A DNA stretch of 64,000 nt from Pohlia nutans (GCA_022496805.1 CM040089.1:43570372-43634371), one strand, 5' to 3'; shown: positions 36,146-46,170, counted from the first letter of the stretch. Made by a program: numbers and translations. The notes: generated by a model from the sequence alone, not told the origin.

Positions 36146-37785
36146 TCATCCCCAATCTACAAAAGGGACCGGAGGATGGCCTCCTTCGGGTGGAGGGTGA
36201 AGAGAAAGTGGCAGATCTTTCATCAGAAAGTTTGCCAGAGCTGATTCAGGAGCGTGCAATGCTCCTGCCCAAAATGCACCCACCACTAATTCTGTGAATA
36301 TTCTGTGAAGATTCTTTTTTAAACCATATAAAATTGATTTTGTTTTAATTCTTTTTCCAGATTCCCCACACCACCAAAATCCTTATTAGGTCTGGGTGAA
36401 CAATTCAGCTGCACCACAAATTTCTTTGCGCATCTGATACATTCTTTTGAAAACTGTCCCTCACACAAATTAGTCAAGAAAATAAAATACAGTGACCTAG
36501 ACCTAATGAGGACTGCAGTGTAGTAGAGAATCCCATCCCCAAGAGATATTCTGAAAGACTTAGCCACCTTCCAATTCGCAGATTTATGTTAGAAACTGCC
36601 TTAACCCTAAAGCGGGATCAAGAACCTCATGTTTACTTTTTTTAGCAGTTTTGAGCAAATCCTACGTAGACTTCCTTTTGTTCAAATTCATTTGTTTTTT
36701 TGACACATATATTGTTCTTCTCTGATATAAATTTGGTCCCGTTTGAAGCATATTTTCACAATAGAATTTTTTGTTTTAAAACCATGAATCCTTGGTATTT
36801 TAGCGTTAAATGGCATTACAATTGACAGAATTTGACAAAACTAGGATTTCAAGAATATCTGTGGTAGTTTTTCTATTACTTTAATGATATGACCGTTGAA
36901 GAGAAAAGCTCATAATCAGCTCCCACTTTGCAAAAAGAAAAAACACTTCTACACTCACCCGAAGGAGCACGAGGGGCAGGTGGAGGAGGAGCCAGGCTTT
37001 GGACTGGATGCTCGAACTTGCATTCACTTCCGTATTGACATGTTCCCTGACAATGACAAAATCCTCATCAAATTCACACTGCATTATGGTTTCTGCTCAT
37101 CAAATTCACATTGACCGTGCTGTAAACCCTAACCCTAATCCTCATCAAATTTACATTCTACATCATAGTTTTAACCCCTAAAGGATCAAAGGATTCGTGG
37201 TTTTTAAATGACAAATTTAATCGATCATATAGTGAAAAATATAATTCAGATGGGACCAAATTTTATTTCACAAGAATCAGTGAAGAACATTGCATGTGTT
37301 GGTCAAAAAAACATAGGATCTACTCAAAACTGCAGCAAGTGAGAGCTTACCGTGCGCAAGAAGTATGTGCAAGGCGGCCGGCTGCCATCCTGAGCTTCTG
37401 GGTCTGCACATTGACGAGCATTCTCGTTAGATCAGTTTCAGGGACCATTTGCACTCCTTCAACTTAGTGAACGAAGGAGAGCGAAAAACACAAAAAAAAC
37501 ACAAAAAAAACAAAAAAAACACACTCGCTTTCTGCAATTTTTTGTTCCTCTTATTTTCGGTCTCCTTCACTCACTATGTCAGTTTGTAAAATGGCCCTTC
37601 AGCCTGGCTCAACTACAGTAACGAAATTCGAAACGAGAAAAGAAAGCGCACTGACCTCGAAACGAATCGAACCATTGCTTCTTGGCCCGCTGGTGCGAAA
37701 TCCCCTCCAAGTGACGCTTGCGCGACGCTGGCGTATCGTAGAACTGCTTGTCGCAGTAATCGCAGTAATACTTGTGCGCAGGCAT
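36146..37785 (-). CDS. ZMAT5: U11/U12 small nuclear ribonucleoprotein 20 kDa protein (zinc finger CCCH/U1-like)
   Basis: Component of the U11/U12 di-snRNP of the minor spliceosome, acting in the nucleus in recognition of U12-type introns (role from the family). Four exons read on the minus strand: 37785-37656, 37403-37351, 37046-36959 and 36264-36146, joined by GT-AG introns with matching phases to give 129 aa. Residues 1-43 hold a U1-C-like zinc finger (CDYC, then H-x5-H in RKRHLEGISHQRAKKQW). Residues about 55-76 hold a CCCH finger with spacing C-x8-C-x5-C-x3-H (CTYFLRTGTCQYGSECKFEH). A proline-rich segment follows and the protein ends PFVDWG, as plant homologues do. The first ATG of exon 1 fits the family N terminus (MPAHKYYCDYC). 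Introns 2 and 3 each contain a family E MITE. Gene identity is confident; exon borders are by eye. Confidence 0.92.
36605..36805. mobile_element. TTAA-type MITE, family E copy 5 (in intron 3)
   Basis: TTAA at 36601-36604 and 36806-36809. The interior is the inverse of 32756-32973 (TTTTTTTAGCAGTTTTGAG; ACCATGAATCCTTGG). It lies wholly inside intron 3 (36265-36958) of the U11/U12-20K gene. Confidence 0.8.
37124..37140. repeat. Telomere-like motif, intronic
   Basis: AAACCCTAACCCTAATC, two and a half plant telomere units, inside intron 2 of the minus-strand gene. The surrounding word GCTGTAAACCCTAACCC is repeated at 37815-37836. Confidence 0.7.
37175..37337. mobile_element. TTAA-type MITE, family E copy 4 (truncated, in intron 2)
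   Basis: TTAA at 37171-37174, then CCCCTAAAGGATCAAAGG and the family E body. The match fades after TCTACTCAAAACTGCAGCAA, so the distal end and second TTAA are missing. The remnant stops about 14 bp from the 5' splice site of exon 2 (37350-37349) of the minus-strand gene, so the donor-proximal intron sequence is partly element-derived. Confidence 0.75.
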
Positions 37786-38280
37786 CACTCACATCTGATT
37801 ACTGCCACCGTAAAGCTGTAAACCCTAACCCTAATCGCCTGGTCCGTCTTTTCAACGCTCAGCAGACTCACAGTCGTGGAACACTAAATAACTCAACGTG
37901 AAATTTCCACCACTGGCCGCATCAAATCAACACGGTCTGAGGAGAATTTGAAAATAGATGAATTGTGGAGTAATCTAACCTGAGAACCCTAACCTGAGCT
38001 TTTATTTTTAAACAGCGATGAACAAAGGTTGCAGGTACAGGGATCGAAGAAGAGGTGAAGAACATTGAAAAGTTCATCTACAACAGCAAAATTGTCATCT
38101 GTACATTCGCATTCACTGTTGAAGTGCTAAGACATTTGAGTCTGAAACCCTCACTTGAATGGTGCCTGCCCGGGTATAGTAGTCGAACTTTCTGAAACGT
38201 TCGGGAACTTTTTCTGAACTTTTTGAGGACCTGTGAACTTCACAACCAAACGAATTTATGCGCAATTGGCTTCCACGGCC
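37786..38280. promoter_or_regulatory. Bidirectional promoter between divergent genes
   Basis: The two start codons are 495 bp apart, facing away from each other. The segment holds a double telo-box (AAACCCTAACCCTAA at 37820-37834) and a further AACCCTAACCT at about 37985-37995. Telo-boxes are common near transcription starts of plant housekeeping genes (established knowledge). No TATA box stands out on either strand. Use as a shared promoter is inferred from layout. Confidence 0.55.
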
Positions 38281-40948
38281 ATGGAGACTCTCATCGTGTT
38301 CGATTTCGACTGGAGCTTGATCGACTGGAGCTTGATCGACTGCAACAGCGACACATGGGTGGTGGAGAAGCTGGGCGCCATGGAGCGCATGAAGGCCTTG
38401 CACGACACTCTTCCATGGACGCAGCTCATGGTAAGTAAAGAATCAATCAGTCAAATGCCATCCATCTGCTCATTCTTTTCTCATTTCTGCTCAATCGATC
38501 CGGTCATTCCATTCTCATTTCTCGGTATAGTTACCCCGTGTTAGTTTCGCGAAATCTAAGCTGATTCATGACATGTAGGACAGGATGATGGTGGAGCTTC
38601 ATGACGACGGGCGGACACTGGAGGACATCGCGCAGTGCTTGCGGATGGCTCCAATTGAGCAAGAGATGGTGACGAGTGTCAAATTTGCGGCAGAGCGCGG
38701 GTGATTCTTATGAACAATTGTTGTGAAAGTTGTTCTTGCCCTAAAATTTCTTGTGCTCTTCCATGGGTTCCAGCACTTAGAGTTTGGTGCAGTGTTTTTT
38801 TTGTGTGGCTATATATCGCCAACTCGCTAATTGGAAAATTGGGCTTGCTATGTAAAAAAAAAAATTGGGTAAAAAAAATAGAGTAACTTATATCGCCATA
38901 ATCTTCCCTTATCGATCATTGGTATGTATTATAGCCAAGAACTCTATAGAAAGTTGTGTATTTGTAGTAAAACACATTGTAGACCGCCAAAAAATGCTAT
39001 CTATTTTTCAACAAATCGCCAATGGGGCTCCCTTGGAAAAATGGAAAAAAAACAATCAGTGGAACTTTGGTGACTGATTTCAGGTGCGAGCTTCAGATTG
39101 TGAGTGATGCGAATTCGCATTTCATCAAGGAAATCCTGGAGAGTCATGGCCTGCAGTTCTATTTCTGTCAAGTGCACACAAACCCTGCGCATGTTGACGA
39201 GAGTGGAGCGCTGCGCGTTCTGCCTTTCCATCGCCCAGACACGAAGCCTCATGCTTGCAAGCTCTGCCCTCCCAACATGTGCAAGGTATCATCCCTACAA
39301 TCCTTGTTTCTCTTGTGCTTCACCATACAATTCATTCATTGCCTTCCTCTTGCGAATTGAAATCTCAGGGTTATGCCACTGCCCTTCAAGGAGACAGGGG
39401 CCACGTCCTTGGTTGCAGAAGCTTGTTGCAGAAGCGCGTGCAAAAACTTGGACAAATACTTGTACTTTGACACCCCCTCATTCATTTGTTGGTCATAAGC
39501 ATATCTCGGCCATGATTTTAGGGATTTCATTGACTTGAACCTTTTCTAGTAAGTATTAGGGGGTGTCAGAGTGCAAGCTTGTGAGGGAGACTTTGCGACT
39601 TTCATGAGATTTGTTGCCTTCTAGACTCAAATTGAAACTATGCGACCGCCCTTCAAGGAGATACCGGGGCCACGTCCTTGCTTCAAAGCTCCTTGCAGAA
39701 GCTTGCGCAAAAATTGGCGTGAATATTTGCACTCTGGCACTTCCTAATATGTTTTGGCTTGTGGATCAGAATTTGATGATAGAAAGCCAGTTGTTCCCTT
39801 GAATTTTGTTACTTTACTGAGGATATGAGGTATGTATGTACAGGACATTCTTTAGCAATTGTGAAAACTCACCCTTCTAGCAACTAAAAACCCACTCAAA
39901 CTGTGACATTCACTGTAAAGAGCATGACTAGTGCGTGTATACTAATTTTCAAAGTATTTTTTTATAGATGTATCTATAATTGACAGAGACTCTCGAGTTT
40001 TCATTGTGTACATCTTGTGTAATAATATCTAGTTTTAGTGCCGCTTTTTGTGTCAAGGATGATTATGTTTGCACATAGACAAGATGGAAGGTGACCATAC
40101 CCTATAGAACGCTGGGTGAGTCCTCTATACTACTGTCCCCTCTTTTATTTTCTTGTTTTTTTCCTGTGCATTTTACATTTTATATTTATGTTTCTGCAGG
40201 GGTTGATTTTGGACAGCATAAGACAGAGATCATCAGAAACGCTCAAGAAGCGTGTGATTTACATTGGGGACGGGGGTGGAGATTACTGCCCTTCTTTGAG
40301 ATTGGTACAAGGAGACCATGTTCTAGCGAGGCAAGGGTAAGCACTCAAAACACCGCTTCTGTTAAAAACGTGCATGGAATGTGAAAACTGCACGTGACAC
40401 AAAATTATGATTATGAATTTGGGTTGTGGGTTGGCAATTGTCAGCCCTCTAATCATGCAGTTTTTTGAAGGGATTGGCAATCATCAACCTCCTTATTGTG
40501 CAATTTTACAATTTCGTTTTTTTAAAGTACAAAATTGGTGCACTTTTAACAAACATAATATTCTGATTATGAATTTGTGCTATGAATTTGGTGATTGCCA
40601 TCCCTCTTATTTATGCAGTTTTTGAAGTTTATGCTATGAATTGAAAGAAATCAGCAATCATTAACCTCCTTATCGTGCAATTTTGCAATTATGTTTTTAA
40701 AAGTGCAAAATTGGTGTGCTCTTTTAACGGAAGCGGTGTTACTTGATGTCCCGAGCTTAAATATTCTTCATAGCTCTTTTGCGCACTTCCGTAATACACT
40801 AATTTGAAGGTTAAATTCTGTTTGCAGGTTCCCACTCTCAAAACGCTTGACGACGACGAGCGTTGACTTGGTAAAAGCAACTGTGCATGAGTGGACTTCA
40901 GCACGAGATGTTGAGAGGTTGTTTAGAGAGCTCCTTTTGACAGGATGA
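38281..40948 (+). CDS. PHOSPHO-type HAD-superfamily phosphatase (inorganic pyrophosphatase 2 / thiamine-phosphate phosphatase-like)
   Basis: Cytosolic HAD phosphatase of the PHOSPHO1/PPsPase group, which removes phosphate from small metabolites; the substrate is not predictable here. Five exons, 38281-38430, 38579-38700, 39084-39285, 40200-40336 and 40828-40948, join in phase through GT-AG introns to 243 aa. Motif I is VFDFDWSL (residues 6-13), motif II the Ser of IVSDAN, motif III the Lys pair before RVIYIGDG, and motif IV the GDGGGDYC aspartates. The family's Cys-rich HACKLCPPNMCKG stretch is present. An in-frame 15-bp tandem duplication (38308-38322 and 38323-38337) repeats DWSLI straight after the nucleophile, giving DFDWSLIDWSLIDCNSD where relatives have one copy. 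The start at 38281 sits in CCATGG and matches the family N terminus; an in-frame ATG at 38233 would add 16 residues. Intron 4 is mostly a MITE. Confidence 0.92.
39338..39760. repeat. Imperfect duplication within phosphatase intron 3
   Basis: Copy 1 (39338-39500) and copy 2 (39610-39760) share ATTGAAA, GCCCTTCAAGGAGA, GGGGCCACGTCCTTG and TTGCAGAAGC blocks in order. Both copies are GC-richer than the rest of the intron. The origin is unknown; no splice signals or conserved reading frame were found to suggest a lost exon. Confidence 0.6.
40349..40740. mobile_element. MITE filling phosphatase intron 4, with internal duplication
   Basis: AACACCGCTTCTGTTAAAA at 40349-40367 is the inverse of TTTTAACGGAAGCGGTGTT at 40722-40740 with one mismatch, giving a 19-bp terminal repeat. 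Inside are two diverged tandem copies (40403-40555 and 40560-40733) sharing GATTATGAATTTG and TCAACCTCCTTATTGTGCA. It occupies about 390 of the intron's 491 bp and begins 12 bp after the donor site. Confidence 0.7.
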
Positions 40949-41127
40949 TTTCAAACTCTTTTTGGAAAGTGGCGAAAAATCCTTTTGTGTTTTTGAGGAG
41001 TGAACCAGATTCTGAAGAAGAGATTAGTTTGGGTATTTGAGGAGCTTGTGCCATTCAGTATTGAAGGGATGGTGGTTACATGACTTTTCTGAGATTCATT
41101 TACTTGACACATTAGAGTTGTCCTTAA

Positions 41128-41707
41128 CCCCTAAACGTACCAAGGTGTCCCTGGAATTGACAATTTGAGAAAAATCATCATAAACTACTATTTAGAAGAA
41201 TATTTTGGAATAGATATACAAATGAAAGTTCTAGATTTTGAATTTTAGATTCCATCCATACGGTTCGATTCACTAATACTATCACCAATATTTAATTATA
41301 AAATTTGAAAGTTAAAATTAAAAATTCCTTCTAAATTCGATTACAAACAAAATTTTAATATTTTTTGAGTAAAATTTGTTGGAATGAATTTGAAATGAGA
41401 CACTCTTAAACATGGTGATTCTTTGAAATTTTTGTGTTTTTTAAATCTATGACCTCATTTTTGCAAGGCCACTTTTGAACTACAGTCAATGCAATTTTGG
41501 CTTGGTCAACGACTTGACATACTTCTACATTTGTCAATTTAGAAAAATATGTAATCAAGTATGACTAAATCCAACCGTTAGATAGGACAACAACTTGATG
41601 AAGAATCTCCAAAAAATTGGATGACTTTCATCCAAACATTGATGAGAACGTAGGGCGGGTTTGAATCTGTTAGTCGTCTAGTTTCTAGACGTTGTGACGT
41701 TTAGGGG
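41128..41707. mobile_element. TTAA-type MITE, family B copy 2
   Basis: TTAA at 41124-41127 and 41708-41711. The ends are CCCCTAAACGTACC and GACGTTTAGGGG. The subterminal palindrome is CGTCTA-GTTTC-TAGACG, versus CGTCCA...TGGACG in copy 1. It starts 176 bp beyond the phosphatase stop codon. The right TTAA is shared with family K. Confidence 0.85.
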
Positions 41708-41711
41708 TTAA

Positions 41712-42251
41712 CCCTTTAACGTCCCCATTCAACATTGTTATCAAAGAAGCGCTATAAAATATTTGATGAAATCCAAAAATGGGGTTGATGGTCAAAGCAA
41801 AGTTGTAAATGTCAATGTGAAGATCACATCTGTACAGTTGGATTTATCATATTTTTATTTAATTATTTTTAATTATTTTTTCAAGATTTTCTCTTGAAAT
41901 TCAATTTAAAATCCCAAATTAGCACAAAAAAATCTATAAATTTTGTAATGATATTGGAATAACATGCACAGCGAGATGGTATGGTTTCTATTATTTGATT
42001 CTACTTGTTTTGGAAAATCATCTTTAAAGTCTCATTTTTTGAACTAAGAATGAAACTTGACATAAACCAATTGTTTTATTTTTCTAAAAATCATAATAAA
42101 CCATTTTGAAGATCCAAACCGTACAAAGGATAGTCAACTAGCTCAAGAACCAAGAGAGATTTTGGTGGATGAAAATTGTCCAATTTGGATGAAATTTGAA
42201 CTGTAAAAATTTGTGTGTTATCCAAATATTGGACGTAGGCGCATTAAAGGG
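41712..42251. mobile_element. TTAA-type MITE, family K
   Basis: It begins CCCTTTAACGTCCCC directly after the TTAA that closes family B copy 2. It ends GCATTAAAGGG followed by TTGA (a one-base decay of TTAA). A perfect palindrome TCCAA-ATA-TTGGA lies close to the right end. Only one copy is seen in the window. Confidence 0.75.
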
Positions 42252-42377
42252 TTGAACTCAAATAGTTTCGAACATTGCTTTTATTTGAAGATTTCAGTCA
42301 TCAAAGTTTGCAAATTAGCTTGTAAACTAATTTGTGAAGAAGATATCATGCACTTGTGATATCTTCCTCATATTTAA

Positions 42378-42933
42378 CCCCTTAAAGATCCAACCCCTCT
42401 TCAAATTTGGAGAATTGCAAAGATCCATTATAAAATACAACTAAGAGGGATAGTTTGAACTTGATGTGTGAATGCAAGTTGCACTTTATGAATTTTTTAT
42501 TCTATCCATATGGTTAGACCTATGATTGTTGTCACCAATATTTTGTATAAGATTTGAAACCTAAAATTTAAAGTTCTTTTTTAATTTGATTATGAATAAG
42601 ATATTGAAAATTTACGAATGAAATTTGTTGTGATAGGTTGAAATGTAACTCTAAATGTAGTGAATTTTTGGAGATTTTTGGTTGCCTAATTTTATGAGCT
42701 GGTTTTTTCAAAAAAACACTTTTGAATTGAGATCTCAATTCTTTTTTATGAATCACTTCAGAGGCATAAACATTTCACAAATCATCCTTTTCCACAAATT
42801 CACATATGCATGAAGCTATTTTGCCATAGATTTTTTTAGTATTTTTTTGCTTACAATAAGTGGCTTCATGAATGAAATCTTATTCACATTTGTCATTCAT
42901 TATCTAGAATATGGACGCCTGGTCCTTTAGGGG
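42378..42933. mobile_element. TTAA-type MITE, family C copy 7
   Basis: TTAA at 42374-42377 and 42934-42937. The ends are CCCCTTAAAGATCC and GGTCCTTTAGGGG; the termini have shifted towards the AAGGACC type of families G/H, while the interior is family C in the orientation of copy 1. The subterminal palindrome is decayed. Confidence 0.8.
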
Positions 42934-42939
42934 TTAAAG

Positions 42940-43789
42940 ATAAAGTCTCTATTGTCAAACCAATTTTTATGATAAATTAGATGATGTCCTTACAGCAATT
43001 GGACATTTATAACTTTGGCTGCATTGGACTACACATTTTGTTGGCTATTGTTCGAGCATTTATCAACGAGCCTCAAATAAGAGCATTTTTGATGCATGTG
43101 GCAAAGGGCCCAATAATTGATTAAGGCTTTTGCTTTTGTTGGCTCTGACCTTGGGACATAGACTACTCATCAATTTTTCTTAGACTCTAATTCCCTATCA
43201 AGAACCCTTTCACACGTTCTTTCTTTTTTATAACTTAGCATTCAATTACAAGGTATGATAACCTATAGAATTAACTTTCAAATTTGGTAGTGAAAAAAAA
43301 ATTAAATTAAGAGGATTCAAACTTTGTTGATTTAGCTTAACAAGATGACAAATAAATGTTTTTTCACTTCAAATGCTGGTGTGTTGCAATCTAGACGGTC
43401 AAAGTTGTTGAAATTTCTATACCGGTATATGTATTTATTTGGGCTTAATGTACAGTACTAGAAATGGCAGTTTTGTGTGGAAATTTGTAATTAAAGATTA
43501 TATATAGATTTTGAAACAATTGTAAATGATAATTGTATAATTATTGAGACATTTTAAATATAAAAAATGATTATATATTTTTTCATATAAATAATCAAAT
43601 ATTGATGCAACGTTGAAATAAATTTGCATCATTGATTACTATGCCTACATAAATACATCTTCCTATGCTAGCAGAAATAGATTCTGGATACATTTTTGAT
43701 AAGAATCATATTTTCTATGCTGATATAGGGATAATCAGAGTCCCAAGTAACATCCTCACTAATTAGAAGATGTTGTAGGAAGGAAATGT
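42940..43789. other. Gene-free AT-rich stretch
   Basis: Nothing recognisable; no repeat boundaries or motif-bearing ORFs. Confidence 0.3.
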
Positions 43790-43799
43790 TATGACCTTA

Positions 43800-44430
43800 A
43801 GGGCTGTCAAATATGTGCCGTTGAGTAGTGGAGATTCGGAGGCATCCATGGAACCATACGTGTTTCAATCAGACAAGAGAAAAATCAACTTCACATGATG
43901 TTTGAATGGTACGTTCGATGCCAACTTCAAATAAAAGCGAGAGATATTCTTGCCTTAAATGACCTAGAGCTCGTGAATAGACAACACATTCTCTATGCAT
44001 GCCAAATCATTGCAAAACAAGATCTTGACAGTGGCGTTATAACCGAGGCTAAATATTCCCATTTGTTTGCTAAATAAGTAGCTCACGTCGTAGCGTACGA
44101 TATCAAATACAAGTATTTGGTAGTGTCATTCAAACGCAACAATGAGAATATAGACAAAGTATATCACAACATTGTCAGGGAGATTCTAAAAAAGACGAGA
44201 GGAAGAATTTGGACTCCTAAATTTGTACAATGAAGACAATTTGGAACGTTGGCGAATGAGAACAATATCTTGGACCTACGAGTGCCATTCGGAGTGATCC
44301 ATGGACGGAGACATCCAATGAGCAACCCAGCTACTCGCATGCCCCTCGTGTTTGACCCGGCTTTGACCCTTCCCGCCTCTCAAACTACCATCCCAATTCC
44401 TGCCGAATGTACACTGATGTACTAATGATG
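43800..44430 (+). pseudogene. Decayed coding sequence of unknown family
   Basis: One reading frame stays open in sense for about 200 codons with only three in-frame stops. It runs from about 43806 through the 60-codon ORF at 43895-44077, continues after TAA with a lysine-rich stretch (VYHNIVREILKKTRGR), passes a TGA near 44231, and goes on to PALTLPASQTTIPIPAECT. Residue composition looks protein-like (aliphatic and charged residues alternating). I do not recognise the family; a fragment of a transposon or retrogene protein is plausible. No restored reading is offered. The open frame could be chance in part. Confidence 0.35.
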
Positions 44431-44589
44431 GACGTTATAAACCCTATTTCAGTGGGATTTAATTGAAATTCATTGAATGAAAAATACATATTAATGTTGA
44501 TTACTAGAACATGATTCAAGGCAAAATTGGAATTTCTATGATGAAATTTATGATACTTTTGTGTTGGAAAAAACACGTGCACTATCTAC

Positions 44590-45420
44590 ATTATATAATA
44601 GACTAAGTTGGCCCACATGTGTTGGACTCCAGCACTACAATTCCAGCAATCAAATCATCCTTGTATGTGTGCATGCAGGGTCTATATTATATAATAGATT
44701 AGTTTGGCATGTACTGAAGTCTAGTACAATAATTCCATCGGCATAATCATCGTGGGAAGTGTGCATGTACACATGGATTTTTTTTGGTTTTTGGAGAAAT
44801 CAGCTAAAGTCGCGACATAAAATAAAATGGTGCAGCCATAAATTTTAATATTCACCCATATTTTGGATAGAACCATCTTTTCATCCACATATTTGGATGA
44901 GTTTCATTTAAAACTAGCTACTTCATTCGGATTATTTTTAAAATTGGAACAAACTAGCATCTTCATCCATTTTTTCTTCAATTTTTTCCTTCAGGTTTGG
45001 TGCACGCTAATTATTTTAAGTGCTCTTTGGCATTTAAATGCCTAAAAAAAATCACTACCTATACACCGAGCATTATATAATTAGTCTATGTTGAAGTCCA
45101 ACACAACAATTTGAAAAGTAGAACCATCTTAGTGTGAGTGTGCGAGTTACGTTATGCGTTATAAAATAGACTAGATTGGCACATGCCAGAGTCCAATACG
45201 ACATTTTCGATAGCGGAACCGTCGTGGAGAACGTGTGTGATAATGCGTTATATAATAGAATAGGTTGGCGTGTGCCGGAGCTTAGCACTACAATTATGGT
45301 GGTGGAAATGTCGGTGAGAGAGTGTACCACTCTGCGTTATATGATAGACTAGGTTGATATGTATTGTTGTCGAAAACGAGTGTTATGACGACACAACCGT
45401 CGTGGAGAGCATTCACGGTA
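44590..45420. repeat. Minisatellite, about 90-bp period, six units
   Basis: Units start TTATATAATAGACTAGGTTGG or close variants at about 44594, 44687, 45073, 45159, 45248 and 45337. Later blocks (AGTCCAGCAC, ACAATT, ACCGTCGTGGA, GTGTGCG) recur in the same order. The second and third units are separated by about 300 bp of unrelated AT-rich sequence. Unit spacing is 86-93 bp. Confidence 0.75.
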
Positions 45421-45422
45421 AT

Positions 45423-46170
45423 AGATACCATACCCGATCGTCAAGATCAGCTTTCATATTGAATAATTTATTTTTTTGGAAAATTACTTTTCAACAAATG
45501 CCAAATTTTGTGAACATTCTTCAAGATTCTCTCTTTCACCATACATAATAGATTTTTTTTGAAAAAAAAAATTCTAAAGATTCGGGCTTCTCTTCTTTTA
45601 ACCCCTAAATGATTGAACGACCATTTTATGGTCGCTTCCTTTTTTTAGGGGCTGTCCAGGATGAATTTTTTTATAAAAAACAAAAAATAAAAAAATTCAA
45701 ATAGGAAATCAAGTCTACTTTCCAACCAATTTGAATCACGTCAATTTGAGTTAAACTCCAATGAGGAGAATTTTTCAAAGACAAAGACCTCAATATTGTG
45801 TTATAAAATTTACTATCTTGAGAAGCTAATGATGTTATCTCCTTTGAAAAATTTGATTTATAAAAATTTAGAACGGAATGTCTAGTTTTAACAAATCATA
45901 CCAAATTTCAAATTCTAAAAATAAAAAAATAATTTGGTGAAAATTAAATGGTAAATGCTTCTAAATTCATTAAGTGAGTATCTAAAACATTTTTTGAAAG
46001 TTTGACCATACGGATAATTACTGAACACCATGCTTCTCATTTTCTTTTTTGGACCAAACTTCATCGAAGTTGCAGAAGTAACATTTTATAACACATCTAG
46101 GTTTTTCCCTGACCCCCTGTGTCATTTAGGGTTAAATGATTTTTTGTTGACCCTAACAGCCAACTAAGGT
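45423..46170. mobile_element. MITE family L copy 2, split by a family D element
   Basis: It starts ATACCATACCCGATCGTC and ends near GACCCTAACAGCCAACTAAGG. The body aligns with 34338-34551 and 55369-55590. It is interrupted at TTAA 45598-45601 by family D copy 3; the uninterrupted relatives read TCTTTTATGATTATTTTTT at this point. Confidence 0.65.
45602..46131. mobile_element. TTAA-type MITE, family D copy 3 (nested in L2)
   Basis: TTAA at 45598-45601 and 46132-46135. The ends are CCCCTAAATGATTG and TCATTTAGGG (one G short). Palindrome CGACCA-TTTTA-TGGTCG. The interior matches family D copies 1 and 2. Confidence 0.85.

Noticed and set aside
37576..37821. 81-codon plus-strand ORF
   Set aside because: Reverse of exon 1 of the U11/U12-20K gene, where the minus frame holds a clear zinc finger.
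37820..37836. Chromosome end or interstitial telomere block
   Set aside because: Only two to three repeat units; consistent with promoter telo-boxes rather than a telomere.
38113..38403. 96-codon minus-strand ORF
   Set aside because: Antisense to the first exon of the phosphatase; its VDQAPVDQAP repeat is just the 15-bp duplication read backwards.
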